51,250 nucleotides of DNA from Bacillota bacterium (GTDB taxonomy: Bacteria > Bacillota > Clostridia > Lachnospirales > Lachnospiraceae), in assembly GCA_030526045.1 (NCBI GenBank), contig JAUNDN010000017.1, forward strand, positions 1 to 51,250, in the 5' to 3' direction. This document shows positions 49,643-51,250 of this stretch, piece after piece. The notes under the pieces were generated by a model. The model made no database searches and was not told the origin of the DNA. It saw only the letters and a list, made by a program, of their open reading frames with translations. The first letter of the stretch is position 1. Each line of letters starts with the position of its first letter. The position numbers were made by a program, and so were the translations under genes.

Positions 49643-51250
49643 TTGTTGAAAGAAAAAACCAAAGTATATTTATATACCCGTGTCTCAACAGCTATGCAGA
49701 TAGATGGTTATTCACTGGAAGCACAGAAAACCAAAATGAAAGCCTTCTGTGACTATAATGAATATGAGATTGTTGGCGAGTATGAAGATGCAGGGAAATC
49801 CGGTAAATCCATAGAAGGAAGAATTGCATTTAATCAGATGATGGATGATATCAAATCGGGAAAAGATGAAGTATCTTATGTTCTTGTATTCAAACTGTCC
49901 CGATTTGGCAGAAATGCGGCAGATGTACTTGCCACACTACAGGTGATGCAGGACTTTGGAGTTAACTTAATTTGTGTAGAGGACGGAATTGATTCATCTA
50001 AAGATGCCGGTAAGCTTATGATATCTGTGCTGTCAGCTGTGGCGGAGATTGAGCGTGAGAATATTCGTGTTCAGACTATGGAAGGTAGGATGCAGAAAGC
50101 CAGGGAAGGAAAATGGAATGGTGGCTTTGCACCGTATGGATATTCACTTATTGATGGAAAACTGGAAGTCAATGAGGAAGAAGCAGTTGCTATCAGAACG
50201 ATATTTGATCAATATGTAAATACGGATTTGGGAGCGAATGGAATTGCTAAGTATTTAGAAAATCATGGAATCCATAAGATAGCCAGACAAAATGGTACCA
50301 ATCCATTATTTGATGCTGCTCTTATCAGAAGAATTATTCAGAATCCGGTTTATTGCGGTAAAATCTCTTATGGCAGGAGACGGACAGAAAAGGTTCATGG
50401 TACGAGGAATGAGTATAGGCAGGTAAAAAAGGATGATTATCTATTGGTAAATGGTTTACATGAAGCTCTTGTATCAGAGGAAGTGTGGGAACAAGCACAG
50501 GCCAAGGTAGCAGCACAGGCTAAAAAATACGAAAAGGTAAATCGTGACAAGGGAGAAAAGATTCATCTTTTATCGGGAATTTTGAAATGTCCTGTCTGTG
50601 GCGAAGGAATGTATGGCAATAAGGCGATTAAGAAACGCAAGGATGGAAGCAATTATAAGGATTTTTATTACTATGGTTGCAAGCACCGCAATATGACCAG
50701 AGGCCATAAGTGTGATTACAGAAGACAGGTGCATGAAGAGATGTTGGACGTTGCTGTTGCAGAGGTAATCAGCAAGTTGGTTAGCAATCCTAAGTTCTCA
50801 GATTTAATCCGCAGCAAGATAAATATGGAAGTAGATACCAGTACACTGGATCAGGAGATAGCAAATTATGAGAAACAATTAAGACAGCTATATCATAACA
50901 AAGATTCTATCTTGTCTGATATTGATTCTCTTGATTACGATGATAAGCATTATCAACGAAGAAAAACAGATTTGGAGAACCGTTTGTACAAAACCTATGA
51001 TAAAATAGAGGAAGCAGAGGAGCTGCTTGTATCTGCAAAAACCAAGAGACGTTCTCTGCTGGCAGATAAGATTACCGGAGATAATATCTACAAGGCACTC
51101 ATTTTCTTTGATAAACTGTATGATAAAATGAATGAAGCAGAGAAACGAGAGTTTCTGTCACAGTTAGTGGATAATGTACAGATTTATGAAGAACGGAAAG
51201 AAAATGGTCAGTGGCTAAAATCCATAGAATTTAAGTTGCCGATTATAGAA
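49643..51250 (+). CDS. Large serine recombinase, C-terminal end outside window
   Basis: The frame is open from TTG 49643 to the window end (536 codons visible). The start is placed by GGAGGTGA; no ATG lies at the N-terminus. Domains in order: resolvase catalytic domain with VYLYTRVSTAMQIDGYSLEAQ (nucleophile Ser15), FKLSRFGRNAADVLATLQ and AEIERENIRVQTMEG; a recombinase domain with FAPYGYSL and LIRRIIQNPVYCGK; a zinc ribbon (CPVCGEGMYG...YGCKH, about 316-355); and a coiled-coil with DQEIANYEKQLRQLY. It should integrate and excise the element. It probably shares a transcript with the XRE and KilA-N genes. Confidence 0.93.
   Translation, partial: MLKEKTKVYLYTRVSTAMQIDGYSLEAQKTKMKAFCDYNEYEIVGEYEDAGKSGKSIEGRIAFNQMMDDIKSGKDEVSYVLVFKLSRFGRNAADVLATLQVMQDFGVNLICVEDGIDSSKDAGKLMISVLSAVAEIERENIRVQTMEGRMQKAREGKWNGGFAPYGYSLIDGKLEVNEEEAVAIRTIFDQYVNTDLGANGIAKYLENHGIHKIARQNGTNPLFDAALIRRIIQNPVYCGKISYGRRRTEKVHGTRNEYRQVKKDDYLLVNGLHEALVSEEVWEQAQAKVAAQAKKYEKVNRDKGEKIHLLSGILKCPVCGEGMYGNKAIKKRKDGSNYKDFYYYGCKHRNMTRGHKCDYRRQVHEEMLDVAVAEVISKLVSNPKFSDLIRSKINMEVDTSTLDQEIANYEKQLRQLYHNKDSILSDIDSLDYDDKHYQRRKTDLENRLYKTYDKIEEAEELLVSAKTKRRSLLADKITGDNIYKALIFFDKLYDKMNEAEKREFLSQLVDNVQIYEERKENGQWLKSIEFKLPIIE

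Larger units (their letters stand above)
40993..51250 (+). mobile_element. Integrated mobilizable element at rlmD, right end outside window
   Basis: The plus strand is AT-richer after rlmD and carries, in order, a two-component system, ABC exporter genes, a MobC-like protein, a RepA fragment, a small hypothetical, XRE and KilA-N regulators and a large serine recombinase. This set is typical of Clostridial integrative elements, and the rlmD 3' end is a known insertion target. The left edge is set provisionally at the point where rlmD's extra C-terminal tail begins; the exact attachment site is not determinable without the right end. No T4SS genes and no relaxase are seen, so it cannot be called self-transmissible from this window. 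Confidence 0.6.

Noticed and set aside
1-51250. CRISPR arrays, rRNA genes or known phage structural genes
   Set aside because: No regularly spaced repeats, rRNA sequence or capsid, tail or terminase proteins were seen on either strand.

Overview
The window reads as chromosome of a Gram-positive Clostridia member, most likely Lachnospiraceae. The signs are strong GGAGG ribosome-binding sites, many GTG/TTG starts, sigma-A-type promoters, a lysine riboswitch ahead of dapA, a class III (Firmicutes-type) fructose-1,6-bisphosphatase, a DUF1836 protein, a eukaryotic-type HisA and an RlmD with the long C-terminal extension common in this group. This taxonomic call is inference from gene content; no rRNA is present.

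Region 1 (1-41280) is ordinary, dense chromosome. It holds, in order: the 5' part of a Pro/Thr/Glu-rich membrane-anchored surface protein (minus strand); tRNA-Thr(GGT); a C39-like cysteine-peptidase-fold protein, a MATE exporter and xpt; a class A penicillin-binding protein (minus); a three-gene TrpX-type ABC importer followed by a YigZ/IMPACT protein; a large inverted duplication (10111-10435); mgtE with a possible leader ORF; typA (minus); a two-OB-fold SSB-like protein and a CobO-like P-loop protein; a lysine-riboswitch-controlled dapA-dapB operon with its promoter buried in the preceding terminator; fbp; an Asn/Thr/Gly-rich lipoprotein; eukaryotic-type hisA; a hybrid histidine kinase; a cold-shock protein; a PTS EIIC-like membrane protein; a degenerate M23-like protein; a TrpR-like regulator; a DUF1836 protein; a cytoplasmic GH9 cellodextrinase; an EamA-type transporter; an ECF sigma operon with three membrane proteins; an orphan ABC solute-binding lipoprotein; an SPFH/zinc-ribbon module resembling Bacillus YdjI-YdjG-YdjH; pcrA; a small acidic membrane protein; and rlmD.

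Region 2 (about 40993 to the window end) is visibly AT-richer and looks like an integrated mobilizable element inserted at the 3' end of rlmD. It carries a LytTR response regulator, a membrane-less GHKL kinase, two ABC exporter genes (the second split by an in-frame TAG), a MobC-like relaxosome protein without an adjacent relaxase, a RepA N-terminal fragment with decayed downstream sequence, a small hypothetical protein, an XRE regulator, a KilA-N protein and a large serine recombinase with a TTG start that runs off the window.

The most interesting points are the imperfect 325-bp palindrome between yigZ and mgtE, the promoter embedded in a terminator stem before the lysine riboswitch, the zinc-ribbon/SPFH membrane module without PspA, and the decaying element in rlmD with a stop-interrupted ABC transporter and a structured candidate oriT. 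No wholly new defence-type system is evident; these are the best places to look further.
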